The notes under the pieces were generated by a model, which was not told the origin of the DNA, searched no databases, and worked only from the letters and a program-made list of their open reading frames with translations. A DNA stretch of 14,632 bases from Kangiellaceae bacterium (GTDB taxonomy: Bacteria > Pseudomonadota > Gammaproteobacteria > Enterobacterales > Kangiellaceae), in the NCBI GenBank assembly GCA_030590405.1, contig JAUUYO010000058.1, positions 1-14,632 on the forward strand, read 5' to 3'. The position numbers were made by a program, and so were the translations under genes. Positions 1 to 7,062 of the stretch are shown piece after piece. How positions within the stretch are numbered: position 1 is the stretch's first letter; the number at the start of each line of letters is the position of its first letter.

Positions 1-57
1 AGCAAAAAACAAAAAGCCAAAGATGTAGTGCCATACGATAGCAAAACAAAATGTTAA
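1..57 (+). CDS. Possible 3' end of an unidentified gene (alternative to the minus-strand reading 1-90)
   Basis: Frame 1 is open from the left edge to a TAA at 55-57 and would encode an 18-residue Lys-rich tail ending DVVPYDSKTKC. Fourteen of the 18 codons begin with a purine, a bias typical of real coding sequence. If true, this gene converges on truB and the hairpin at 106-164 lies between the two 3' ends. The stretch is too short to identify, and it is exactly antisense to the other candidate reading (1-90, minus), so at most one is likely real. Confidence 0.3.
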   Translation, partial: SKKQKAKDVVPYDSKTKC

Positions 58-90
58 CTTTTTGATTTTATTGATTATTTTGTCAGTCAT
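1..90 (-). CDS. Possible 5' end of a membrane protein gene (alternative to the plus-strand reading 1-57)
   Basis: An ATG at 88-90 opens 30 codons that run off the left edge. They read as a basic start (MTDKIINKIKK) followed by a strongly hydrophobic, Phe-rich stretch (LTFCFAIVWHYIFGFLFFA), the look of a signal anchor. No Shine-Dalgarno sequence is visible upstream of the ATG. The hydrophobicity could be an artefact of an A-rich opposite strand, so confidence is low. It is not rpsO, which would be expected after truB in an E. coli-like order. Confidence 0.3.
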   Translation of the reverse strand, partial: MTDKIINKIKKLTFCFAIVWHYIFGFLFFA

Positions 91-105
91 ATCGAAAGAT
101 GGGTT

Positions 106-164
106 AGGGGCTGTTGAGCTTTCATAGTTCGGCAGTGTTAAACTATGAAAGCTCAACAGCCCCT
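106..164. repeat. Perfect 24-bp inverted repeat (long hairpin) downstream of truB
   Basis: Positions 106-129 and 141-164 are exact reverse complements (24 of 24), separated by an 11-nt loop (CGGCAGTGTTA). Wobble pairs could extend the stem outward by up to three more. No T-run follows on either strand (TAACCCATC on minus, GGTATTTAT on plus), so it is not a classical Rho-independent terminator, although such a stem could block 3' exonucleases at the end of the operon mRNA. The perfect symmetry suggests a dispersed REP/MITE-like palindrome, but whether other copies exist cannot be seen here. Confidence 0.85.
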
Positions 165-182
165 GGTATTTATAAATAATTA

Positions 183-1097
183 TTAGTTTTCGGAAACTAC
201 CACTAGTCGTTTCGGTGCCAACATATCTTGATCATCGACTTCGGCAATTCCGAGAAAAACCTCTTGCTCGTCATAGACCCGGATCAAATCACCTTCCTGT
301 AAATTCTGATAATTAATCGCTTGTCCGTGAGAAAAATAATCGGCGCTTTCATTATCTAACTGTGCCGAATCCAGGTATAAAACGGGGCTATCGGTGGGTA
401 GAAGATAATGATCCAGACTTTCCCCAACTTCTCGCTCTTGTTCGAGTTGTTCAAGAGTGACCTGTTGTTCGACTGGGTAGTCTGCAACAAAATTGCGTCT
501 CAATAACGTTACATGAGCGCCACAGCCTAATGCCTGACCTAAATCATCGATAATATTTCGGATATAAGTGCCTTTACTGCACTCAATTTCAAGCTCCACT
601 TCATCACCTTCAAATCGAATCAACTCCAATTCATAAATAGTGACTGGGCGCGCGGGCCTTTCAATTTCGATCCCTTTGCGGGCGTATTTATAAAGTGGTT
701 GACCTTTATGTTTTAACGCCGAAAACATCGAAGGGATCTGCATGATGTCTCCCCGAAATTGCTCCAGAGCTTTTTCTAGTTGTTTTTTTGTGATATGAAC
801 CGAGTTTGTTTCAATCACTTCGCCGGTCGAATCGCCGCTATCGGTTCTTATTCCAAGCTGGCCGATCACTCGGTAGCCTTTATCAGATTCTAGTAAAAAT
901 TGAGAAAACTTGGTCGCCTCACCAAAACATAATGGCAACATGCCTGTGGCTAATGGGTCGAGCGCGCCGGTATGTCCGGCTTTTTGTGCATTATAAAGAC
1001 GCTTTACTTTTTGCAGCGCTGCATTTGAACTCAGTCCTTGAGGTTTATCTAATAGCAACACACCACTGATCGCGCGACCTTTTTTTCTTCGTGCCAT
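183..1097 (-). CDS. truB: tRNA pseudouridine(55) synthase TruB
   Basis: TruB converts U55 in the T-loop of elongator tRNAs to pseudouridine and also acts as a tRNA chaperone in the cytoplasm. The 304-residue product is close to the E. coli length (314). It shows the N-terminal GVLLLDKPQGLSS motif (about 12-24), the catalytic block GHTGALDPLATG with the nucleophilic Asp at 47, and the later KGTYIRNIIDDLG signature (family II pseudouridine synthase). The C-terminal part (about 250-300) reads like the PUA-type RNA-binding tail of the family. The start ATG at 1095-1097 lies 6 nt after the rbfA stop, so the two genes are probably translationally coupled; only a weak Shine-Dalgarno (GAG) is visible. 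It is the last gene of the operon, and rpsO does not follow within the 182 nt available. Confidence 0.97.
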   Translation of the reverse strand: MARRKKGRAISGVLLLDKPQGLSSNAALQKVKRLYNAQKAGHTGALDPLATGMLPLCFGEATKFSQFLLESDKGYRVIGQLGIRTDSGDSTGEVIETNSVHITKKQLEKALEQFRGDIMQIPSMFSALKHKGQPLYKYARKGIEIERPARPVTIYELELIRFEGDEVELEIECSKGTYIRNIIDDLGQALGCGAHVTLLRRNFVADYPVEQQVTLEQLEQEREVGESLDHYLLPTDSPVLYLDSAQLDNESADYFSHGQAINYQNLQEGDLIRVYDEQEVFLGIAEVDDQDMLAPKRLVVVSEN

Positions 1098-1103
1098 GTA
1101 AGA

Positions 1104-1517
1104 CTACTCTGTTTCGCTATTTGATTGTGGTTCGATTTCTTCTGCGGATAAACTTGAATCTTTATCTCTCGCTTGTTCAATCAAAGAAGATAAATCCCTG
1201 CCTCGTGAAATAGATTTATCGAACAAAAATTTGACATGAGGCACTGCGCGCATTCTCATGCGTTTACCGATTTGTATACGAATAAAACTGGCCGCTTCAT
1301 TTAAAACATCAATCGCCGCCTGAGTGGCTTTAACCGTTTCATCAATGCCCAAAAAAGTCACGTAAACGGTGGCATAATGAAGGTCACGTGATAGATCAAC
1401 TGCGCACACTGTGACCATACCCACTCGGGGATCTCGCACTTCCAGTTGAATAATTTGCGCTAACTCTCGTTGTAATTGTTCCGCTACGCGGTCGGTTCTT
1501 TTAAATTCTCTAGCCAT
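1104..1517 (-). CDS. rbfA: 30S ribosome-binding factor RbfA
   Basis: RbfA is a small KH-fold protein that binds the immature 30S subunit near helix 1 of 16S rRNA and is needed for late maturation and cold adaptation. The 137 residues match the family length (E. coli 133). Family features are the start MAREFKRTDRVAEQLQRELA, the segment VRDPRVGMVTVCAVDLS, the strand ATVYVTF, and the helix IRIQIGKRMRMRAVPHVKFLFD. The C-terminus is acidic and polar, as usual. A GAGA-type Shine-Dalgarno lies just before the ATG. The gene sits between infB and truB as in other gammaproteobacteria, but an intrinsic-terminator-like hairpin (1538-1591) separates it from infB, so rbfA-truB may receive only read-through transcription or have their own promoter. 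Confidence 0.97.
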   Translation of the reverse strand: MAREFKRTDRVAEQLQRELAQIIQLEVRDPRVGMVTVCAVDLSRDLHYATVYVTFLGIDETVKATQAAIDVLNEAASFIRIQIGKRMRMRAVPHVKFLFDKSISRGRDLSSLIEQARDKDSSLSAEEIEPQSNSETE

Positions 1518-1537
1518 TTTTATTTCTCATTGATAAA

Positions 1538-1591
1538 ACAAAAAAACGCAGAGTCTTCAGAATACCATTCTGTTTAACTTCTGCGTTTTTA
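1538..1591 (-). terminator. Intrinsic-terminator-like hairpin between infB and rbfA
   Basis: On the minus strand an A-run leads into ACGCAG, which pairs with CTGCGT (extended by AGT/ACT past one bulged A). The stem encloses a second perfect hairpin, CAGAAT-GGT-ATTCTG, and is followed by a run of seven Ts. It begins about 20 nt after the infB stop. Because the flanking A-run and T-run are symmetric, it could also act on the plus strand. Inside an operon it would act as an attenuator or processing site, reducing rbfA-truB expression relative to infB. Confidence 0.7.
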
Positions 1592-1613
1592 TAATGTGTC
1601 AGTCGTGCTTTGA

Positions 1614-4316
1614 TTAATCGATTGTTCTCGCCACTTCGATAATTTCAAACACTTCGATTTGATCGCCTGCCTTCACATCGTTATAGTTCTTCACGCCTAT
1701 ACCACACTCCATACCGTTACGAACTTCGTTGGCATCTTCTTTGAATCGTCTTAGAGACTCAAGTTCGCCTTCATAGATAACCACGTTATCGCGTAAAACA
1801 CGGATCGGGTTATTACGTTTCACGACACCTTCGATAACCATACAACCAGCGATCGCGCCAAATTTTGGTGATTTAAAGACATCACGTACTTCCGCAAGGC
1901 CTATAATTTCTTCACGCATTTCTGGTGATAACATGCCGCTCATCGCAGCTTTCACATCATCGATCACTTCATAAATAATACTGTAATAACGTAAATCGAT
2001 ACCTTCCTTTTCAACGGCTTTACGGCCACTCGCATCGGCACGAACATTAAACCCAATCACGATGGCATTTGATGCCGACGCCAGGGTAATATCGGTTTCA
2101 GTGATACCACCTACTGCTGATGAAATAATAGTGACTGCAACTTCATCAGTTGATAAATCCGTTAATGAACGAGAAATAGCTTCTGCAGATCCCTGCACAT
2201 CGGCTTTAATCAATACGTTAAGATTTGATTTTTCGTTTTCACCCATATTGGCGAACATATTTTCAAGTTTAGCGCTTTGCTGTCTGGCCATTTGCGCTTC
2301 ACGGTGCTTAGTTTGACGGAATGCAGCTACTTCACGAGCTTTACGCTCGCTTGCCACAACCGAAACCTCATCTCCAGCTTCAGGTACACCGGACAATCCA
2401 AGCGCTTCTACCGGAATAGAAGGCCCAGCAGATTTGATATTCTTTCCATTTTCATCTACCAACGCTCTGATTTTCCCGTAATGGAAACCCGCTAAAACAA
2501 TATCACCGATTTTAAGCTCTCCCGATTGAACCAACATAGAAGCAACTGGACCACGACCTTTATCAAGTCGAGCTTCAATGACGGTGCCTTTTGCAGGCCC
2601 GGTATCAATAGCGGTTAATTCTAATAATTCGGCGGTTAGCGCAATACTATCGAGTAATGCATCGACGCCATCACCTGTTTTTGCTGAAACCGGTGCAAAT
2701 ACCGTATCGCCGCCCCATTCTTCAGAAATTACATCATGTTGAGAAAGCTCATTTCTGACTCGATCTGTATCCGCTTCAACTTTATCCATTTTATTGACCG
2801 CGACAATCAGCGGAACACCCGCCGCTTTCGCGTGTTTAATTGCTTCGATGGTTTGCGGCATGACGCCATCATCGGCGGCAACCACTAACACAACAATATC
2901 CGTCGCATTCGCGCCGCGAGCTCGCATTGCTGTAAATGCTGCATGACCAGGTGTATCCAGGAATGAAATAATGCCTTTAGGTGTTTCTACATGGTAAGCA
3001 CCGATATGCTGGGTAATCCCACCGGCTTCACCGTCGGCCACCTTAGATGCACGAATGTAATCTAGCAATGAGGTTTTACCATGATCAACATGGCCCATAA
3101 TGGTCACAACTGGCGGACGAGTTTTTGTGTCGCCCTCTTGTTTGACTGAATCGAGCAACTCTAATTCGGCTGCATTTTCTGCAACCAGATTAACGTTATA
3201 ACCCATTTCTTCGGCAACCAACTGGGCTGTTTCTTGATCGATGGTCTGGTTAATCGTGGCCATAATACCCATGCCCATCAAGGTTCTGATAAGCTCAACA
3301 CCTTTAACTGACATTTGCGATGCCAAATCGGCAACCGTTGTACTCTCGCCAACATTAATATCTGACTTGGCAACATCGCTAGTCGGCTTTTTAAAGCCAT
3401 GTTTCATTGATTTGGGCGCAACCACTCTCTTTCTTCCATCGGATAAAGGATTTTCATTTTTGTTTCTACGGTGAACCGGGCGACGGAAATCAGCCAACAT
3501 ATCACCTTTGCCGCCAAGGCTGTCACTACGACCTTTCTTTTTCTTCTTTGTCTTTTTGCGTTGGTCGCCTTCAGTAGCCGAATCTGCCGTCGGTTCAACC
3601 GTTTTGAATCGAGTTTGCCTGCTGGCTTTTGCAGCAACTTCCGCTTCTTTTTGTGATTTTTCAGCATCGGCTTTGACTTTTCTTTTGGCTGCAAGACGTG
3701 CCATAATATCCGCTTCAACTCGCCCCGTGACGATGCGATGAGCTTCATTTTTAGCTTTTTCTTCTACTTCGGCGCGTATTTTAAGTTCCGCTTCTTTTCT
3801 AATTTTTTCTTCTTCAAGTTGAGCTTCCAGTTCAGCTTTTGCCTGTTTTTCGGCTTCAGTTTCAACGACAACTTCTTCAACCACAGCATATTCTGCTTCT
3901 TGGGTTTCAGGCGCTTGCTTTTCTTCAACTAAGCCATCATTAATCAGTGCAATATCTTTCTCATTCACTTCATCTGGCGCTTTAATACTTTCTTCGACTT
4001 CAGCAGGGCGCTTTATATAAGTTCGCTTTTTACGAACTTCTACTGAAACACTCTTAGTTCGCCCGGATTTGCTCGACATTTTAAGTGAACTTTTCTTTGT
4101 TCGACTTAATGTGATTTTCTTTGGAGCTTCATTTGTATCTGTTTCACCATGACTTTTTTGTAAATGAGTCAGTAATGATTTTTTTTGTTCTTCAGACACA
4201 ACATCGTCTGCGCCACTTAAGTGCACACCAGCTTCTTTCATTTGATCAAGTAGCTTGTCAACCGGCGTACCGACGACTTTTGCTAATTTTTCGACCGTCA
4301 CTGTCACTTCTGACAT
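1614..4316 (-). CDS. infB: Translation initiation factor IF-2
   Basis: IF-2 is the GTPase that places formyl-methionyl initiator tRNA on the 30S subunit and promotes subunit joining. The 900 residues match the long form (E. coli 890). Order: IF2 N-terminal domain (about 1-52, VTVEKLAKVVGTPVDKLL); a long charged Lys/Glu/Ala-rich coiled-coil linker (about 60-290); a second IF2-N-like helical domain (about 320-375, VADLASQMSVKGVELIRTL); G domain with P-loop GHVDHGKT at 408-415, DTPGH at 454-458 and NKMDK at 508-512; then beta-barrel, core and C-terminal fMet-tRNA-binding domain. A GGGAG Shine-Dalgarno precedes the ATG. Internal starts giving IF2-beta/gamma forms are known in E. coli but I cannot place one here. 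The initiator tRNA it binds is encoded at the head of the same cluster. Confidence 0.98.
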   Translation of the reverse strand: MSEVTVTVEKLAKVVGTPVDKLLDQMKEAGVHLSGADDVVSEEQKKSLLTHLQKSHGETDTNEAPKKITLSRTKKSSLKMSSKSGRTKSVSVEVRKKRTYIKRPAEVEESIKAPDEVNEKDIALINDGLVEEKQAPETQEAEYAVVEEVVVETEAEKQAKAELEAQLEEEKIRKEAELKIRAEVEEKAKNEAHRIVTGRVEADIMARLAAKRKVKADAEKSQKEAEVAAKASRQTRFKTVEPTADSATEGDQRKKTKKKKKGRSDSLGGKGDMLADFRRPVHRRNKNENPLSDGRKRVVAPKSMKHGFKKPTSDVAKSDINVGESTTVADLASQMSVKGVELIRTLMGMGIMATINQTIDQETAQLVAEEMGYNVNLVAENAAELELLDSVKQEGDTKTRPPVVTIMGHVDHGKTSLLDYIRASKVADGEAGGITQHIGAYHVETPKGIISFLDTPGHAAFTAMRARGANATDIVVLVVAADDGVMPQTIEAIKHAKAAGVPLIVAVNKMDKVEADTDRVRNELSQHDVISEEWGGDTVFAPVSAKTGDGVDALLDSIALTAELLELTAIDTGPAKGTVIEARLDKGRGPVASMLVQSGELKIGDIVLAGFHYGKIRALVDENGKNIKSAGPSIPVEALGLSGVPEAGDEVSVVASERKAREVAAFRQTKHREAQMARQQSAKLENMFANMGENEKSNLNVLIKADVQGSAEAISRSLTDLSTDEVAVTIISSAVGGITETDITLASASNAIVIGFNVRADASGRKAVEKEGIDLRYYSIIYEVIDDVKAAMSGMLSPEMREEIIGLAEVRDVFKSPKFGAIAGCMVIEGVVKRNNPIRVLRDNVVIYEGELESLRRFKEDANEVRNGMECGIGVKNYNDVKAGDQIEVFEIIEVARTID

Positions 4317-4386
4317 AAAAAATCTCCCAGTACCAGACTGTTCTTCTTTGATTTATTGTTTTGCGGTTCGCTTAAATATCGACTAT

Positions 4387-5892
4387 TTATTCTTCTGCGA
4401 ACCAAGGCGCTCGAGCAGTCATAATTAATTCGGCAGCCCGCGTCTCATCTAATTCTTCCAAATCGATCAGTTCATCGACCGATTGTTCCGCTAAATCTTC
4501 CATGGTAATAATTCCACGACTAGCTAATACAAATGCTAAATGTCGATCTATACCATCCATTTCTAATAAATCTTCTGCGGGTTCATTCTTGTCCAGCTTT
4601 TCTTCTGAACGGATCGCTTTTGTTAATAGCGCATCTTTGGCCCTGGCTTTTAATGCCTCAACTAAATCTTCGTCAAAACCTTCAATATCCAGCATTTCAG
4701 ATAAAGGAACATAAGCCACTTCCTCAACCGATGTGAAACCTTCTTGCGCAAGTACTTCAGCAAGCTCTTCATCAACATCTAATTCCTTAACAAATTTTTC
4801 AACCAAGCCCTGACTTTCTTCTTTACTTTTACTTTCCGCATCTTCTAAGGTCATGACATTTAATGACCAACCTGTCAACTGGCTAGCCAGGCGAACATTC
4901 TGACCATTTCTACCAATCGCCTGGGCTAACTGATCTTCTTCAACCGCAATGTCCATTGTATGCTTATCTTCATCAACAACAATCGATGAAACTTCTGCGG
5001 GTGACATAGCATTAATCACAAACTGAGCAGGGTTATCATCAAACAGGACGATATCAATTCGTTCGCCTGCTAACTCACCAGAGACGGCTTGAACTCTGGA
5101 ACCACGCATTCCAACACAAGCACCTACAGGATCAATACGTTTATCGTTACTTTTTACGGCTATCTTGGCACGCGAACCGGGATCTCTAGCAGCGCCCATT
5201 AAATCGATGGTTTCTTCTGCAATTTCTGGTACGTCAATTCTAAACAATTCGATCAACATTTCAGAATTTGCGCGACTCACAAATAACTGGGGGCCGCGAA
5301 CTTCTGGATTTACCGCGTAAAGATAACCACGCAATCGATCGCCAGCACGAACCGCTTCACGTGGCATCATTTCTTCACGATGGATAATAGCTTCAGCGTT
5401 GCCACCCAAATCGATAATAATTGAATCTCGATTAGCCTTTTTGACCACCCCGGTGACAAGTTCACCGACTCTTGATTCAAAGGCATCGATGACTTTTGCT
5501 CTTTCTGCTTCGCGAACTTTTTGTACGATAACCTGTTTAGCTGTTTGCGCAGCAATACGGCCAAAAGCAATTGATTCGATCTGTTCTTCGATATATTCCC
5601 CGACTTGTATTTCCGGCTCGTCAATTTGAGCGGCTTCCAAGGTTATTTCGGCAAGTGGATTCTCTAGTCCAAGCCCTTCTTCCTCATCGGGTTCAACCAC
5701 TAACCAACGACGGTAAGTGTCATAGTCGCCAGTCTCGCGATCAATATCGACCCGAACTTCAATATCTACTCCCTTCTTTTTCTTGGTGGCGGTGGCAATC
5801 GCAGCTTCTATCGCCTGAAAAATAATTTCCGGCTCAATATCTTTTTCGTTAGATACTGCATCGACGACTAATAAAATTTCTTTGTTGTTCAT
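4387..5892 (-). CDS. nusA: Transcription termination/antitermination factor NusA
   Basis: NusA binds RNA polymerase and nascent RNA, modulating pausing, intrinsic termination, and lambda-N or rRNA antitermination. The 501 residues match E. coli (495). Order: N-terminal RNAP-binding domain (about 1-125); S1 domain (about 135-200, GELVTGVVKKANRDSIIIDL); two KH domains (about 230-345, with PVGACVGMRGSRVQAV and AIGRNGQNVRLAS); then two acidic helix-hairpin-helix repeats (about 365-425 and 440-497), characteristic of gammaproteobacterial NusA and contacting the RNAP alpha C-terminal domain in E. coli. A GAGG Shine-Dalgarno precedes the ATG. It lies 102 nt after rimP and 70 nt before infB. The leader upstream of rimP contains terminator hairpins on which NusA itself could act; that autoregulation is known in E. 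coli and only inferred here. Confidence 0.98.
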   Translation of the reverse strand: MNNKEILLVVDAVSNEKDIEPEIIFQAIEAAIATATKKKKGVDIEVRVDIDRETGDYDTYRRWLVVEPDEEEGLGLENPLAEITLEAAQIDEPEIQVGEYIEEQIESIAFGRIAAQTAKQVIVQKVREAERAKVIDAFESRVGELVTGVVKKANRDSIIIDLGGNAEAIIHREEMMPREAVRAGDRLRGYLYAVNPEVRGPQLFVSRANSEMLIELFRIDVPEIAEETIDLMGAARDPGSRAKIAVKSNDKRIDPVGACVGMRGSRVQAVSGELAGERIDIVLFDDNPAQFVINAMSPAEVSSIVVDEDKHTMDIAVEEDQLAQAIGRNGQNVRLASQLTGWSLNVMTLEDAESKSKEESQGLVEKFVKELDVDEELAEVLAQEGFTSVEEVAYVPLSEMLDIEGFDEDLVEALKARAKDALLTKAIRSEEKLDKNEPAEDLLEMDGIDRHLAFVLASRGIITMEDLAEQSVDELIDLEELDETRAAELIMTARAPWFAEE

Positions 5893-5959
5893 AAATCAAT
5901 CAACCTCAATCAACATCAATTAAACTTAGATTAATATAAAAATAATCCGTTGATAATTG

Positions 5960-5989
5960 TTACCTAAATAAGTCTTACCTAAATAATTT
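5960..5989. repeat. 15-bp imperfect tandem duplication in the rimP-nusA gap
   Basis: TTACCTAAATAA occurs at 5960-5971 and again at 5975-5986, a 15-bp period, just after the rimP stop. It shares the core CTAAATAA with the 16-bp repeats at 6651-6698, also in non-coding DNA of this operon. Probably a slippage duplication; no function is evident. The rest of the gap (5893-5959) is AT-rich and holds the nusA Shine-Dalgarno. Confidence 0.6.
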
Positions 5990-5994
5990 TTAAA

Positions 5995-6447
5995 TCAAAA
6001 AACGGCGACCAAATGCGCCTTATCGACATCCTGAAAATCAACCTCATAAGGTTGATTATCTACTGTTATAACTAAATGATGCGCATCCACTTCATTTAGC
6101 TCACCTTTAAATTTACGTCTGCCATCCACTCCCAGATGACAACGAATGCTAATTTCCTGACCAACCACTTTCTCGAAATGGGGCAAAGTAAATAACGGCC
6201 TGTCTAAACCAGGTGAAGATACTTCGAGCGTATACTGGCTAGAAATAGGATCTTCAACTTCCAGAATACCACTAGCCTGATGGCTCACTTTGGTGCAGTC
6301 TTCGACGCTAATCCCATTTTCATGATCAATGTATATCCGAAGAACAGAATGCATCCCTTGGCCGACATACTCAATGCCGATAAATTCGTATCCCAATGCT
6401 TCTGCAGCGGGTTTTAATAACTCTGTCAATTGATCAATTTTAGCCAT
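5995..6447 (-). CDS. rimP: Ribosome maturation factor RimP
   Basis: RimP (formerly YhbC/P15a) binds the 30S subunit and is needed for efficient assembly around S12 and S19. The 150-residue product has the same length as in E. coli. Family signatures are the N-terminal domain with LGYEFIGIEYV, then LRIYIDHENGISVEDCTKVSHQASGILEVEDPI, then YTLEVSSPGLDRPLF (about 70-85), followed by the small SH3-like C-terminal domain ending DVDKAHLVAVF. The Shine-Dalgarno before the ATG is weak (ACAAG). It is the first protein gene of the nusA-infB operon, preceded by a 324-nt structured leader and the initiator tRNA, the order found in E. coli. Confidence 0.96.
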   Translation of the reverse strand: MAKIDQLTELLKPAAEALGYEFIGIEYVGQGMHSVLRIYIDHENGISVEDCTKVSHQASGILEVEDPISSQYTLEVSSPGLDRPLFTLPHFEKVVGQEISIRCHLGVDGRRKFKGELNEVDAHHLVITVDNQPYEVDFQDVDKAHLVAVF

Positions 6448-6474
6448 CTTGTATTCTATATCAGTTTACGTCAT

Positions 6475-6503
6475 CTAATTAGTTGAACTTAAAAGGAAGT
6501 CAA
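6475..6503 (-). promoter_or_regulatory. Weak candidate promoter directly upstream of rimP
   Basis: On the minus strand TTGACT (6498-6503) is followed 17 nt later by AATTAG (6475-6480). The -35 matches consensus at five of six positions but the -10 at only three. It lies downstream of the terminator at 6552-6576, so if functional it would let rimP-nusA-infB escape that terminator. Confidence 0.25.
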
Positions 6504-6551
6504 CGCTCGTCTCGCCCTTATTCACGCCCACATCTTCACTCATTCAGGCAC

Positions 6552-6576
6552 AAAAAATGGGCACATAAGGCCCATT
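6552..6576 (-). terminator. Second intrinsic terminator / attenuator in the rimP leader
   Basis: Minus-strand AATGGGC (6570-6576) pairs perfectly with GCCCATT (6556-6562) across a 7-nt loop, and a T-run (6552-6557) follows. This is a textbook Rho-independent terminator placed about 105 nt before the rimP start and 129 nt downstream of the first terminator. If transcription starts at the -10 element at 6644-6649, this hairpin sits in the leader and would attenuate the whole nusA-infB operon. Confidence 0.75.
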
Positions 6577-6603
6577 CCAAATACTACTGGAGATCGATTT
6601 CAG

Positions 6604-6617
6604 CTAGAATATTCTAG
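6604..6617. repeat. 14-bp perfect palindrome in the rimP leader
   Basis: CTAGAATATTCTAG is its own reverse complement. It lies about 30 nt downstream of the candidate -10 element at 6644-6649, in the transcribed leader or operator region of rimP. It could be a dimeric regulator site, but no family can be assigned. Confidence 0.4.
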
Positions 6618-6643
6618 AGTTTATCGACACCTTATTGTCATAG

Positions 6644-6649
6644 CTTATA
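6644..6649 (-). promoter_or_regulatory. Candidate -10 element next to the 16-bp repeat array
   Basis: The minus strand reads TATAAG, five of six matches to the consensus -10. The -35 region falls inside the AT-rich tandem repeats and has no good consensus hexamer at 16-18 nt, so it would need an activator or an UP-like contribution. Predicted start is near 6637, giving a leader of about 190 nt before rimP. Confidence 0.35.
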
Positions 6650-6650
6650 C

Positions 6651-6698
6651 TAGTTGTCTAAATAAATAGTTGTCTAAATAAATAGTCGTCTAAATAAA
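6651..6698. repeat. Three tandem 16-bp repeats between metY and rimP
   Basis: TAGTTGTCTAAATAAA at 6651-6666 and 6667-6682 is identical; the copy at 6683-6698 differs at one base (C for T at the fifth position). The array lies between the metY terminator and a TATAAG box on the minus strand. Exact copies next to a slightly diverged one suggest recent tandem amplification, so copy number may vary between strains. Possible roles are repeated regulator sites or an AT-rich upstream element. Confidence 0.85.
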
Positions 6699-6704
6699 CT
6701 TACG

Positions 6705-6725
6705 AAAAAGCCCCATATAGGGGCT
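6705..6725 (-). terminator. Intrinsic terminator of the initiator tRNA transcript
   Basis: On the minus strand AGCCCC (6720-6725) pairs with GGGGCT (6709-6714) across a 5-nt loop and is followed by TTTTT. It begins 46 nt beyond the encoded CCA end of the tRNA, so it would end a short metY transcript, with any read-through continuing into rimP. Confidence 0.8.
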
Positions 6726-6771
6726 CTTTCTACTCTCTTATTAAAACACTCTAACAAAAGAGATTAAAAAT

Positions 6772-6848
<77 letters not shown>

Positions 6849-6862
6849 TCAATGTGGACCGC

Positions 6863-6891
6863 ATTCTATCGGAAGGCTGTACCCATGACAA
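6863..6891 (-). promoter_or_regulatory. Promoter of the initiator tRNA gene
   Basis: On the minus strand TTGTCA (6886-6891), a 17-nt spacer and TAGAAT (6863-6868) each match consensus at five of six positions. The sequence after the -10 is GCGGTCC, a GC-rich discriminator typical of stable-RNA promoters under stringent (ppGpp) control. Transcription would start about 8 nt before the mature tRNA 5' end. Confidence 0.75.
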
Positions 6892-6913
6892 GTATTATTA
6901 CTAAATCTTGTCA
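6886..6913. repeat. Inverted repeat overlapping the metY -35 element
   Basis: TGACAAG (6886-6892) and CTTGTCA (6907-6913) are exact reverse complements with centres 21 bp apart, two helical turns. One half overlaps the metY -35 hexamer, so the dyad is placed like an operator or activator site. The region is divergent, facing metY on one side and the sensor gene at 7063 on the other. No regulator can be named; chance occurrence is possible. Confidence 0.4.
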
Positions 6914-6994
6914 ATAAATCACGGAAAAAACCTAACTTCATAATAAAGAGTATTATTCTTCACATGATTTATACTTGGCAATAATGATATATTG

Positions 6995-7023
6995 TTGAGT
7001 CAAAGCTTTTAACTCGTTAATTT
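6995..7023 (+). promoter_or_regulatory. Weak candidate promoter of the sensor gene
   Basis: TTGAGT (6995-7000) is followed after 17 nt by TAATTT (7018-7023), partial matches (four and three of six). An imperfect dyad (GAGT 6997-7000, AAAGCTTT 7002-7009, ACTC 7012-7015) overlaps it. No consensus promoter is evident for this gene in the 214-bp divergent region, which is otherwise AT-rich and without further recognisable features on the plus strand. Confidence 0.2.
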
Positions 7024-7062
7024 TAATGATTATTTGACTGTGGCTCGATGCTCAACTGAACA

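Noticed and set aside
3404..3748. 114-residue open frame on the minus strand inside infB
   Set aside because: It is a frame-shifted shadow of the Lys/Glu-rich linker of IF-2; its composition merely reflects that low-complexity DNA and there is no ribosome site.
6651..6698. Tandem repeats as a CRISPR array or plasmid-type iterons
   Set aside because: Units are directly adjacent without spacers, only three copies, and no cas, rep or replication genes are nearby.
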